From NCBI GenBank assembly GCA_944326555.1, contig CALVEK010000003.1, forward strand, positions 1-64,000: DNA of 64,000 nt, read 5' to 3'. The notes beneath the pieces were generated by a model. That model made no database searches and was not told where the DNA came from. It saw nothing but the letters and a program-made list of their open reading frames with translations. The position numbers and the translations under genes were made by a program. This document shows, piece by piece, positions 8,272 to 17,099 of the stretch. Position 1 is the stretch's first letter. Each line of letters opens with the position of its first letter. The DNA comes from Candidatus Gastranaerophilales bacterium (lineage in GTDB: Bacteria; Cyanobacteriota; Vampirovibrionia; Gastranaerophilales; Gastranaerophilaceae).

Positions 8272-10045
8272 TGTTTCTGAATATATTATGGACAGACTAT
8301 CTGATGAGGGCGTAGAAAAAGTTTTTATGGTCTCAGGTGGTGGCGGTATGTTTCTTATCGAAGCACTCGGAAATCATCCTAATTTACAACATGTATGTAA
8401 CCATCATGAGCAAGCTAGTGTTATGGCCGCAGAAGGTTATCAACGTGCGACAAGAAACCTCGGTGTTGCATTGGTTACTACTGGGCCAGCTGCAACTAAC
8501 ACATTAACAGGTGTTTGTTGTGCTTGGAATGATTCTATACCAATGCTTATTCTCTCAGGACAAGCCAAAACAAAGACTCTTATTGGTGATACAGGTATGA
8601 GACAAAGAGGAACCCATGAAGTTAATATTGTTCCAATTGTCTCATCTGTTACCAAATATGCGGTAACTATAAAAAATCCAAACGAAATAAAATATCATCT
8701 GGAAAAAGCTATATATCTCGCTAAAAACGGTCGTCCAGGACCTGTCTGGCTGGATATTCCTCTTGATGTTCAGCAAGCCCAAATTGAACCTGACAAATTA
8801 GATGGATTTATTCCAGATACACAACCAATTTATGATTACAAGTTAGATGAATTATTCAATCTGATAAAAATTGCTAAAAGGCCAATATTTATCGCAGGTT
8901 ACGGTTTAAAATTAAGTAAAACCGATAAATTGTTTTTAGAGTTAGCAAAGGAATTTAATATTCCCATTGTTACGCCCAAAAATGGTTTTGACACTGTTGC
9001 TGATGACAATCCTCTACTTGCAGGTAGAATTGGTATCAACGGTCAAAGAGCAGGTAATATTTCTGTACAAAATGCAGATTTAGTCATTGCCTTAGGGGCA
9101 AGGTTGCCTTTGGTTACAGTTGGATACGAAACAAATTTGTTTGCACCAAATGCTAAAAAGGTTCTGATAGATTGCGATGATGCACAGTTAGAACATTGCC
9201 ATATAGCTTTAGATTTAAAAATTAAAGCTGACTTAAAAGATTTTATTCCTGCTTTTTTAGATAGGTTAAGAGCTGAAAAGTTTTCATACAATTCTTCTAA
9301 GTGGGTTCAAAAGATACAGGATTTAAGAAAACGATTTCCTGTTATAACAAATGAAATTGTTAATCAGAAAAAGTATGTAAATTCATATTACTTCTTTGAT
9401 ATTTTATCTGATTTTATGAATAAAGATGATGTGTTGGTTACAGATCAGGGGGCAACCTTTTACTCCTTTACGACTGCTTTTAAAGTTAAAGAGAATCAAT
9501 TGGCCTACACAAACGGAGGATTCTCTCCTATGGGATATGGATTACCTGCATCAATTGGTTCTTGCTACGGTCCGAATGTAAGTAGAGTCGTATCTGTTAA
9601 CGGTGATGGCGGGTTGCAAATGAATTTGCAAGAATTGCAGACTGTAAAGCATAATAACTTGAATCTAAAAATATTTGTTTTTAATAATGAGGGATATCTT
9701 AGTATAAAACACACTCAAAATTCATTTTTCAACGGGCATTTTGTTGGAAGTGATCCTAAAAGTGGTGTTTCATGCCCTGATACGATTAAGCTCGCAAAAG
9801 CGTACGGCTTCAGACATTACAGGATTAAAAGAAATTCAGATGTAAAAGGTGTAATAAAAAAAGTAATGGACTACAAAGGTCCGGTTATGGTTGAGGTCTT
9901 GATTAATCCTTTACAACCATTTATGCCAAAGGTATCATCAAAGCGACTTGAAGATGGTACAATGGTATCTACACCGATTGAGGATATGACTCCGTTTATT
10001 TCAAGAGAAGAACTTGAAGAGGTTATGACAAATGAAGAAAATTAG
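8264..10045 (+). CDS. Thiamin-diphosphate enzyme, acetolactate-synthase-like
   Basis: 593 residues with the three-domain ThDP layout. The N-terminal PYR domain carries the activating Glu in HHEQASVMAAEGY. A central Rossmann domain includes FIAGYGLKLS. The C-terminal PP domain holds the cofactor motif NGDGGLQMN, about 25 residues before NNEGY. The family includes acetolactate synthase, YerE and other ligases that attach a ketol unit to a sugar or aldehyde. No small regulatory subunit (ilvN) or other branched-chain amino-acid gene lies nearby, and both neighbours are aldolase and glycosyltransferase genes. A specialised role in sugar or keto-acid synthesis is therefore more likely than valine synthesis (inference). 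Confidence 0.8.
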   Translation: MTNVSEYIMDRLSDEGVEKVFMVSGGGGMFLIEALGNHPNLQHVCNHHEQASVMAAEGYQRATRNLGVALVTTGPAATNTLTGVCCAWNDSIPMLILSGQAKTKTLIGDTGMRQRGTHEVNIVPIVSSVTKYAVTIKNPNEIKYHLEKAIYLAKNGRPGPVWLDIPLDVQQAQIEPDKLDGFIPDTQPIYDYKLDELFNLIKIAKRPIFIAGYGLKLSKTDKLFLELAKEFNIPIVTPKNGFDTVADDNPLLAGRIGINGQRAGNISVQNADLVIALGARLPLVTVGYETNLFAPNAKKVLIDCDDAQLEHCHIALDLKIKADLKDFIPAFLDRLRAEKFSYNSSKWVQKIQDLRKRFPVITNEIVNQKKYVNSYYFFDILSDFMNKDDVLVTDQGATFYSFTTAFKVKENQLAYTNGGFSPMGYGLPASIGSCYGPNVSRVVSVNGDGGLQMNLQELQTVKHNNLNLKIFVFNNEGYLSIKHTQNSFFNGHFVGSDPKSGVSCPDTIKLAKAYGFRHYRIKRNSDVKGVIKKVMDYKGPVMVEVLINPLQPFMPKVSSKRLEDGTMVSTPIEDMTPFISREELEEVMTNEEN

Positions 10046-10976
10046 TATTGTTACTGCGTGTTATAACGAAGAAGCTAATATTCGTGATTTATACATTCAA
10101 CTTAAGCGTGTACTTGCTTCTCTTGACAAATATAGCTATGAGATTATAGCTATAGACAATAAATCTACTGATAAAACTGCTGATATATTAAGAGAAATTG
10201 CAACTGAAGATAAAAATTTTAAGGTAATTCTAAATTCAAAAAACTTTGGTCCTGTAAAGTCTCCATTTTACGCAATGCAACAAAGCAGTGGTGATTGCAT
10301 GGTTTATTTGGTATCAGATTTGCAAGATCCACCGGATGTTATTCCTAAGCTCATTGAGAAGTGGGAAAATGGTGCCAAAATAGCTGTAGCAGTTAAAGAT
10401 AAAAGTAAAGAATCTCCTTTAATGTGGTTTTTTAGGCAACTGTTTTATAAATTTATTTCTTATACGGAAATGGAAAGCTCAAACATTATAGAAAACTTTG
10501 CAGGCTTTGCTTTATATGATAAGAAAATTGTTGATATCATGAAATCTTGCGATGATCCAAATCCTGAGATAAAAAGTTTTGTTTCGGATGTCGGTTTCGA
10601 TGTTGAAATTGTTAAATATACCCAATCTGCAAGACAAAAAGGTAAATCTACATACAATTTGATGAGATTATACGGTTATGCAATGACAATAATTACCAAA
10701 AACTCTTTCTTCCCAATAAGATTTGCGACTTTTGCCGGTTTCATCTTATCCATACTCAGTTTTTTAATTGCAATTTTTTATTTTGTAATGAAACTACTCT
10801 TTTGGAATGAGTACAACATAGGAATGGCATCATTGATTATTGGTTTGTTCTTCTTTTCTGCCGTTCAATTGTTTTTTATAGGTATTATTGGTGAATATAT
10901 TGCCGCCATATACACAAGAGTCAATAAAAGACCACTTGTAATAGAAGAAGAAAGGCTTAATTTTGATGATAAATAA
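10032..10976 (+). CDS. Family 2 glycosyltransferase with two C-terminal membrane helices
   Basis: 314 residues. The GT-A start ISIVTACYNEEANI is followed by the metal site VSDLQDPPDV (DxD-like) and the later QSARQKGKSTYNL acceptor region. Two membrane helices lie at ~230-255 and ~270-295. This layout matches ArnC, GtrB and DPM1 enzymes, which transfer a sugar from a nucleotide donor to undecaprenyl phosphate at the inner membrane. It overlaps the ThDP gene by 14 bases and ends the operon, suggesting that the product of the upstream enzymes ends in an envelope glycan. Confidence 0.85.
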   Translation: MKKISIVTACYNEEANIRDLYIQLKRVLASLDKYSYEIIAIDNKSTDKTADILREIATEDKNFKVILNSKNFGPVKSPFYAMQQSSGDCMVYLVSDLQDPPDVIPKLIEKWENGAKIAVAVKDKSKESPLMWFFRQLFYKFISYTEMESSNIIENFAGFALYDKKIVDIMKSCDDPNPEIKSFVSDVGFDVEIVKYTQSARQKGKSTYNLMRLYGYAMTIITKNSFFPIRFATFAGFILSILSFLIAIFYFVMKLLFWNEYNIGMASLIIGLFFFSAVQLFFIGIIGEYIAAIYTRVNKRPLVIEEERLNFDDK

Positions 10977-11124
10977 GGTCCAAACGGTACTAGTGTTGTG
11001 TGGTGTGTTATTACGAAACTTCATACAATAGCGATAATAAACACCGTAACACTTGACTCGACTTATATCTACTCTTTATATGGTATAAACATTCTAAAAA
11101 AGCAAATAGCAGAAAGTGATATTA

Positions 11125-12420
11125 CTATTTAAATTGACCTTCCATTATTTCAGATGTATATTTTGCGACAGCTTCGCCCATCGAAAAACATGAAGTTTGT
11201 ATTCTCAATGCTGCTTGTGCACTAAAATCGGCAGACACGTTTCTACCTGCAATAAAAAGATTATCATAATCAGATGACATCAAACATTCTATAGGCAACT
11301 CATAATCAACACTTGAGTGCTGTAATGTCGAGCTGTCTTTTTTATATGAATGTATATCTATAGGATAATCTGCATGTAATACAGGATTTTTTATTGAAGT
11401 ACCTGATAAAATATCGTTTTTTGTATAAATTTTCTGGCCTTGAACTCTTCTTGACTCTCTTATACCAACCATATCTGCAATATTAGATATGTATGCTTCT
11501 TCAAATCCGGGGAAATATTTGCGCAAAAATGAATAAATACGCCATATTTGCTCTCTTGCTTTTATCAAAGCGTTAGACATGTCATAAGGGTTAAGTGGGT
11601 CTATATCCTCTCCTATAAGGATTCTAGGGCAATTTAGCGAAATAGTCCCAGACATACCCGGGATAGTAAAAATCTGGAAATAAGATGCGTCTTCTTCTGT
11701 AATATCGCCATTTTTAATGCCTTTTTCAAAGATAGGCCATAACGCCCAGTTCTTGTCCTTATCCCAAGTACAAGCAGTAGACAGGTGTATTTCTCCATCT
11801 ATCTTGCATGATGTGGTAACATTCCTATCTTTATCAAAATCTAAAAGCCAATTTGAAAATTTTTCCAAATTGATATTTGATATGTGAAAACGAAGTGTCA
11901 TCGGCTGTCTCGATAAATTATTTTCTAAAATTTTATTTTTTAAAATTGCAGAAAAATTTGCATCACCGGTTGCGTCCACAAAATAAGACGATTCGATATA
12001 TAATGATAACATTTTTGAGGATACACAAATAGCTTTAACATGATTTTTATCTGTAATGCCACTTTGGATTTCTGTATCATATAGTATATTGCAACCTACT
12101 TTCTTCATCATTGAATCAAGTGCAATTTTCGTAAGCTCTGGGTTAAACCAACCCGTATTACCATCTTCGTAGGTTATTTGGCCACCATAGCATTTTAGCT
12201 CATTAATAAAATCAGTTAAAAATTCGCAATTAATATCATTAGTATTAGACTTCATTGCAGGCATAACCAAGGCAGATGTAATAGTACCACCGAGATGTAT
12301 ATTTTTTTCTATAATTAGAGTTTTTAGTCCTTTTTTTGCTGCAATATAACCTGCGGCACACCCTGCAGTACCACCACCGCAAACTACCAAATCATACTTA
12401 TCATTAACATGAGATTGCAT
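11125..12420 (-). CDS. FAD-dependent oxidoreductase (FAD_oxidored type)
   Basis: 431 residues. The N-terminal dinucleotide fold is VVCGGGTAGCAAGYIAAKKG with the ribose-binding Glu in TLIIEK, followed by LGGTITSALVMP. The second FAD contact YFVDATGDANF and the C-terminal LFIAGRNVSADFSAQAALR (flavin contact) complete the pattern. This is the flavoprotein group often annotated PF12831, whose substrates are mostly unknown. The start overlaps the upstream methyltransferase by 17 bases, so the two are co-translated. The pairing echoes MnmC, in which a methyltransferase is fused to a flavin oxidase, but this flavoprotein is of another family than the MnmC oxidase. Confidence 0.75.
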   Translation of the reverse strand: MQSHVNDKYDLVVCGGGTAGCAAGYIAAKKGLKTLIIEKNIHLGGTITSALVMPAMKSNTNDINCEFLTDFINELKCYGGQITYEDGNTGWFNPELTKIALDSMMKKVGCNILYDTEIQSGITDKNHVKAICVSSKMLSLYIESSYFVDATGDANFSAILKNKILENNLSRQPMTLRFHISNINLEKFSNWLLDFDKDRNVTTSCKIDGEIHLSTACTWDKDKNWALWPIFEKGIKNGDITEEDASYFQIFTIPGMSGTISLNCPRILIGEDIDPLNPYDMSNALIKAREQIWRIYSFLRKYFPGFEEAYISNIADMVGIRESRRVQGQKIYTKNDILSGTSIKNPVLHADYPIDIHSYKKDSSTLQHSSVDYELPIECLMSSDYDNLFIAGRNVSADFSAQAALRIQTSCFSMGEAVAKYTSEIMEGQFK

Positions 12421-13546
12421 CGTTATTCTCCTGCTTATTTTTTGAAAAATTTTTTATAAACTTACTGGATGATTCTAAATTAGAATTTTGGCGTCTTTTA
12501 TTATAATCATCAATAATTTCTTTAGCTGTAGAATTAAGATTTTCATCTTTATAATAAATTCCCGCAGTTGTGTTAATTAAACCAAAATCAAAATCAGTTA
12601 ACGGGTGTTCAATCAAAAGAGTATTTTTAGAAGCAATTGTACCGCTGCTGCGTCCACTCGTATCAAAAATTTTGCCTACATAAAATCCTGCATCAATAAG
12701 AGCATGTCTGACGGCAGCTGAATTAGAGTAAGTAACGAGCAGAGAATTATAAGAAGACAATTTATAGAGTTGTTTAAAAAAGTCAATTGACCAAAGAGTA
12801 GGAAGTTTTGACGGTGTAAAAGCATCAAGAAATATAATGTCGTATTGTTTATCTAGTTTTTGTATAGTAACTCTTGCATCATCAAAATGAGGGTTTATAG
12901 TAACATCCTTTAAAATACGTTGTTTTGAGGTCGTTTTCATGCGTTGCGATATACAGTGATAATATATATTATGTAAAAAGGCTTTATTGTGTCTTAATAT
13001 ACTATAACTATACCCCCAATATTTATATTTTTTAATTAAACTGTTATAAAATGGTTCAAAATATTTTTGATTACTTTTATTTATAAAAATTCGGCTTAGA
13101 GAATTCTTATTTAAAATAATTGAATCAATCAAGGATTTGCATATCACTTGAGATATCTCCGGATATGTTTTAAAATAACCGTCTTTTATAAATGGTGATA
13201 GAAGTACAAGCTCTTTATTATACTCTAGTGCATCAATAAAAACTCTGCCATTATATGATGATGTAATAATTTTTTTTAAAAGTGCTTTGGTGTTATATCC
13301 AATACCGTAGCATATATCTAAGACATTTATCTCCTTTTTGTTAAAAAAGACTTTATCAAAATTAAGAGGTTTTATAAATTTTTGCCAACCTTCATCTTTT
13401 GCCCCAAATATTGAGTGGTAGATATCTTTTACATCATTATTATACAGACCTACTGAGCCATCATTGGTAAATAAGAAATTATATAACTCTTTATTTGTAG
13501 AATCTTTTAGCTTTTTTTCAATAATTTTATCAATTTTATCAGACAT
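12404..13546 (-). CDS. mnmD: MnmD-like tRNA 5-methylaminomethyl-uridine methyltransferase
   Basis: About 380 residues from ATG 13546 (MSDKID). An in-frame extension upstream to 13672 is hydrophobic and unlike the family, so I reject it. The SAM site is NVLDICYGIGYNTKALL, and the motif IV analogue YDIIFLDAFTPSKLPTLW is diagnostic of the MnmC N-terminal domain family (DUF752). TYSNSAAVRHALIDAGF near the C-terminus is also typical. It would methylate the wobble uridine side chain nm5(s2)U to mnm5(s2)U in tRNAs. It is longer than a bare MnmD because of extra Lys/Asn-rich segments around residues 100-200. The tRNA role is inferred from family. Confidence 0.7.
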   Translation of the reverse strand: MSDKIDKIIEKKLKDSTNKELYNFLFTNDGSVGLYNNDVKDIYHSIFGAKDEGWQKFIKPLNFDKVFFNKKEINVLDICYGIGYNTKALLKKIITSSYNGRVFIDALEYNKELVLLSPFIKDGYFKTYPEISQVICKSLIDSIILNKNSLSRIFINKSNQKYFEPFYNSLIKKYKYWGYSYSILRHNKAFLHNIYYHCISQRMKTTSKQRILKDVTINPHFDDARVTIQKLDKQYDIIFLDAFTPSKLPTLWSIDFFKQLYKLSSYNSLLVTYSNSAAVRHALIDAGFYVGKIFDTSGRSSGTIASKNTLLIEHPLTDFDFGLINTTAGIYYKDENLNSTAKEIIDDYNKRRQNSNLESSSKFIKNFSKNKQENNDAISC

Positions 13547-13809
13547 ACATAAATTATAGAATTTAATATCTATTAAGTAAAAAATGTCTCGATATGTTAC
13601 ACAAATGTTATCACAATATAACGACACGATATACAATGATAAAATTATACAAGGAGCAAGTTGTGTTATCATTATATATCGGTTAGTATTAAATATATTT
13701 TGAGCTTTTAAATTTAAAAATTATAATAAACTAAATTTTTTTGGGGCGATGTCTGCTAAAAAACTTTTTCTTATATTTTAAATATAAAAATTGAGTGGAG
13801 AGTCTTATT

Positions 13810-14472
13810 ATGAAATCAATATCTGTTCTTATGGTAGAAGACCATAAGTTGTTAAGAGTGGGTCTGAAGTCTTTATTCGATGAGACTAATGATATAAAAG
13901 TTATTGCAGAGGCAGAAACAGGCAAGGATGCAGTCGAAAAGGCAAAAATAATGAATCCTGACGTAATACTTATGGATATAGGTCTACCGGATATATCAGG
14001 TATAGAGGCAACTAAGCGTATTTTAAATAATAATGTTAATCAAAAAGTAATAATGCTGACATCTCATATAAGCGAAAAAGAGGTGATGGACTCTTTAACA
14101 GCAGGTGCATACGCTTATGTACTAAAAGATATCAATACAGAATTGCTTATTATGGTTATCAAATCCGTAAATGACGGTGCAATCTGGCTTGACCCGCAAA
14201 TTGTACCACTTATTAGAGATAAATCATCTTGTTTTATTCCTCAAAAACAGAGTTCCAGAGCTGCTTTTAGGGCACAACATGGGAATTTAACAGAAAGAGA
14301 ATACGAAGTCCTTAAACTTGTTGTTGCAGGTCAGTCTAATTCTGAAATTGCTAACACATTGAGCATAAGCGAACATACAGCCAAGGCTCATGTGTGCAAT
14401 ATTATTCAAAAATTAGTGGTAGACGACAGAACACAAGCTGCTGTGAAAGCGATTAAAGATGGGCTTGTTTAG
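13810..14472 (+). CDS. NarL/FixJ-family response regulator
   Basis: 220 residues from ATG 13810; GTGGAGAG at 13795-13802 is the ribosome site, so the GTG there is not the start. The receiver domain (1-120) has the acidic pair in MVEDHKLL, phospho-acceptor Asp in VILMDIGLPD, Thr in MLTSH and Lys in YVLKD. The C-terminal LuxR-type helix-turn-helix is NLTEREYEVLKLVVAGQSN...EIANTLSISEHTAKAH. It should bind DNA as a phosphorylated dimer. No histidine kinase is beside it, so the partner is elsewhere. Its 3' end overlaps the 3' end of etfA by 20 bases (convergent). Confidence 0.9.
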   Translation: MKSISVLMVEDHKLLRVGLKSLFDETNDIKVIAEAETGKDAVEKAKIMNPDVILMDIGLPDISGIEATKRILNNNVNQKVIMLTSHISEKEVMDSLTAGAYAYVLKDINTELLIMVIKSVNDGAIWLDPQIVPLIRDKSSCFIPQKQSSRAAFRAQHGNLTEREYEVLKLVVAGQSNSEIANTLSISEHTAKAHVCNIIQKLVVDDRTQAAVKAIKDGLV

Positions 14473-15448
14473 ATTTTACAGACAATTTTTCTATCATGTC
14501 TTTCAAAACAGCAGCAGCATCAGCGACAATAGCTATATCTGATTGACTCATGATAGGAGCATTTGTATTAGTATTTATTGCAATAATTTTATCTGCATTG
14601 GAAATTCCTACCATGTGTTGCATAGCACCTGATATCCCGAATGCCAGATACAGTTTCGGGGAAACAGAGCTTCCTGTTTGTCCAACCTGTATTGATTCCG
14701 GTGCCCAACCAAGCTCTACTGCGGCACGAGTAGCTGCAGGCTTGGCTCCAATGAGCTCTGATAATTTATATATCAAATCAAAATTATCCTTGCTATTTAG
14801 CCCTAACCCGCCTGAAACAATAATTTCAGCACATGTCCAGTCTTCAGCTTGCGGTTTCGGTTTACAACTTATTACTTGAAACAATGCATCAATATTGTTT
14901 ACATTCGGGTTTATTTTTATAATTTCAGGTTCTTTGTCTGAATTTAAGTCTGTACAAGCAAAAGCTCCAGAGCGAACAGTCGCAAAATTAGGTTTGGTTC
15001 TGGATACTATTGTTGCGAGTAACTTTCCTCCATAAGTCGGTCTGGTAGCGAGTAAGTTGCCATTTTCGTCAATTTGTAAATCCGTACAATCTGCAGTTAA
15101 GCCTATATCCAAATTAGAAGCTGTTCTTGGTGCAAGATCTCTGCCGTTTGTCGTTGCACCTATCAAAAAAATATCCGGAGTATTTTCTCTTAAAAAATTA
15201 CTCAAAACATCTGAAAACAGACAAGTATTATAGCTATCAAATAATTTATCGACAATAACGTACAATTTGCTTATATTTAATCCGCATAATTCATTGTAAA
15301 CATGCTCATAAGTATTCTCATCTGAAATAAGAACTGCATTAACTTCTGAGTTAACAAAGGATTCAGAGGCCTTTGCGATTATTTCTTTTGATACTTTTTC
15401 TATTTTATTATTATTTATTTCTACGTATACAAGAACTTTATTGCTCAT
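14453..15448 (-). CDS. etfA: Electron-transfer flavoprotein alpha subunit
   Basis: 331 residues. The C-terminal FAD domain carries ELGWAPESIQVGQTGSSVSP and LYLAFGISGAMQHMVG, both hallmark flavin-binding blocks of EtfA, then IAINTNTNAPIMSQSDIAIV. The N-terminal half is the usual alpha/beta ETF fold (FLIGATTNGRDLAPRTA). With EtfB it forms the heterodimer that carries electrons between flavin dehydrogenases and a membrane or bifurcating acceptor. The start overlaps the etfB stop by 11 bases. Its place after nadB-nadC suggests a link to aspartate oxidase reoxidation (inference). Confidence 0.93.
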   Translation of the reverse strand: MSNKVLVYVEINNNKIEKVSKEIIAKASESFVNSEVNAVLISDENTYEHVYNELCGLNISKLYVIVDKLFDSYNTCLFSDVLSNFLRENTPDIFLIGATTNGRDLAPRTASNLDIGLTADCTDLQIDENGNLLATRPTYGGKLLATIVSRTKPNFATVRSGAFACTDLNSDKEPEIIKINPNVNNIDALFQVISCKPKPQAEDWTCAEIIVSGGLGLNSKDNFDLIYKLSELIGAKPAATRAAVELGWAPESIQVGQTGSSVSPKLYLAFGISGAMQHMVGISNADKIIAINTNTNAPIMSQSDIAIVADAAAVLKDMIEKLSVKSKQAHL

Positions 15449-16253
15449 TATTTATCCTGCATTTTTCTATTTCACCTAGTATAAAGTCCGCACAGTCAGC
15501 ATTTGATTGATTATCAATTACCAAAGTGTTTTTTTGATAATTGGGTCTGAATGCTGTTTTAACTTTTGTAGGTGAACCTTTGAGACCTATTTTATTTGAA
15601 TCAAGTGCCAAGTCTTCTGCAGACAGAATTTCTATCTTTGTATTATGAGCTTTTATATAGCCGTTTATATTTGGCAACAAATCTAAATCTTTCAATTTTG
15701 TTGCAACGAGAAGCGGATAACCAGACTTAATTTCCTGATATGAATCAGTAGTGTCCGTTGACCATATAGAATAGGCTTCATTAACTTCTTTAATACCAAT
15801 TACATTTGTAATTTGTCTTATACCAAGTTTTTCTGCCATGCTTGATGGTGTTTGTGCGGTATCACCGTCTATAGCTTGCTGTCCGCATATAATCAGTTTA
15901 TAATCAGGCACTTTTATATGTACAAATTGAGAAAGCGTATATGCCGTTGCCAGGGTATCTGCGCAAGCAAATTTTTTGTCTGACAACATATATGCTCCAT
16001 CGCATCCAAGTGAAATTGCCTTTTTTAATACATCTTGTGCTTGTGGCGGTCCCATTGTTACAGCTATAATTTCAATATTTGACAAGCGTCTTGAAAGCAT
16101 TAACTTAAAATTTTGGGCTAACTTTATTGCTCCTAAATCATACGGATTTATTATCGAGTCTAAGCCCTCTCTATTTATAGTATTATGCTCAGTCCATTTG
16201 ATATCAGCAGTGTCAGGAACTTGCTTTACACATACAATGATTTTGAATGTCAT
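15438..16253 (-). CDS. etfB: Electron-transfer flavoprotein beta subunit
   Basis: 271 residues. It begins FKIIVCVKQVPDTADIKW, the standard EtfB opening, and continues with NPYDLGAIKLAQ, AVTMGPPQAQDVLKKAISLGCDGAY, and LIICGQQAIDGDTAQTPSSMAE, the nucleotide-binding signature. It pairs with EtfA directly downstream. It starts immediately after the nadC stop on the same strand, so nadB, nadC, etfB and etfA read as one transcript. I see no acyl-CoA dehydrogenase or FixC-like partner in the window. Confidence 0.93.
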   Translation of the reverse strand: MTFKIIVCVKQVPDTADIKWTEHNTINREGLDSIINPYDLGAIKLAQNFKLMLSRRLSNIEIIAVTMGPPQAQDVLKKAISLGCDGAYMLSDKKFACADTLATAYTLSQFVHIKVPDYKLIICGQQAIDGDTAQTPSSMAEKLGIRQITNVIGIKEVNEAYSIWSTDTTDSYQEIKSGYPLLVATKLKDLDLLPNINGYIKAHNTKIEILSAEDLALDSNKIGLKGSPTKVKTAFRPNYQKNTLVIDNQSNADCADFILGEIEKCRINNEQ

Positions 16254-17099
16254 CTATGAAAAATCCAATCCTAAATCAATAACCGGTGCTTGTGCGACAA
16301 TAGCACTTGTAGAAATCACATTTACTCCGGTAGATGCTATTTCGTTTATTGTATTTATTCTAACATTTCCACTAGCTTCGACAATAGCTTTATTGTTTAT
16401 TAATTCAACACATTTTTTCATGTCGTCTATTGCCATATTGTCTAACATAATAATGTCACAGCCGACAGATAGTGCCTCTTTGACTTGTTCGATATTATCG
16501 CATTCAACCTCAATTTTATGTGCGTGAGATATATTTTCTTTAATCATTTTTACCGCATTTGTCAGTGAACCTGAGTGTTTGATATGATTATCTTTTATCA
16601 TTACGCAATCACAAAGATTAAATCTGTGCAATTTAGCACCACCAACCATTACTGAGTATTTTTCAAACATCCTGAATCCGGGAGTATTTTTTCTCGTATC
16701 AGTAACATAAGCATTATATGGAGCTATTGCTTTTTGATATTTTCTAGTCTCTGTTGCAATACCGGACATTCTTTGCATATAGTTAAGGGCTGTTCTTTCT
16801 CCGGTAAGAATAGCTCTTGCCGGGCCAGTAATTGCAGCTATTGTATCGCCTTTTTTAGCTATGTCTCCATCTTTAAAAAATGATGAAACTTTTACATCGG
16901 GCGATAGAATTGCAAATACTCTTTTCATTACATCAATACCACACACAACACAATCTTGTCGTGTATTTAATTTTGCAACTATTGAGTCTGCTTCATTGTA
17001 CAAAAAATCCGTAGTAATATCGCCGTATCCGATATCTTCTTTTAATGAGTTTTTTATATGTTCATCAATTACAAATTCTTGCAGTAGTCTTCTGCTCAT
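16254..17099 (-). CDS. nadC: Nicotinate-nucleotide pyrophosphorylase (quinolinate phosphoribosyltransferase)
   Basis: 281 residues from ATG 17099. The TTG at 17105 can be rejected because TAAGGGA sits at the right distance for the ATG. The N-terminus IKNSLKEDIGYGDITTDF is typical. TGERTALNYMQRMSGIAT, YVTDTRKNTPGFRMFEKYSV and HRFNLCDCVMIKDNHI form the active site, and KIEVECDN and IIMLDNM close the barrel. The enzyme converts quinolinate and PRPP to nicotinate mononucleotide with loss of CO2. It overlaps the 3' end of nadB by about 35 bases. Confidence 0.95.
   Translation of the reverse strand: MSRRLLQEFVIDEHIKNSLKEDIGYGDITTDFLYNEADSIVAKLNTRQDCVVCGIDVMKRVFAILSPDVKVSSFFKDGDIAKKGDTIAAITGPARAILTGERTALNYMQRMSGIATETRKYQKAIAPYNAYVTDTRKNTPGFRMFEKYSVMVGGAKLHRFNLCDCVMIKDNHIKHSGSLTNAVKMIKENISHAHKIEVECDNIEQVKEALSVGCDIIMLDNMAIDDMKKCVELINNKAIVEASGNVRINTINEIASTGVNVISTSAIVAQAPVIDLGLDFS

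Noticed and set aside
13547-13672. N-terminal extension of the MnmD-like protein
   Set aside because: The extra 42 residues are hydrophobic and unlike the family; MSDKID at 13546 fits better.
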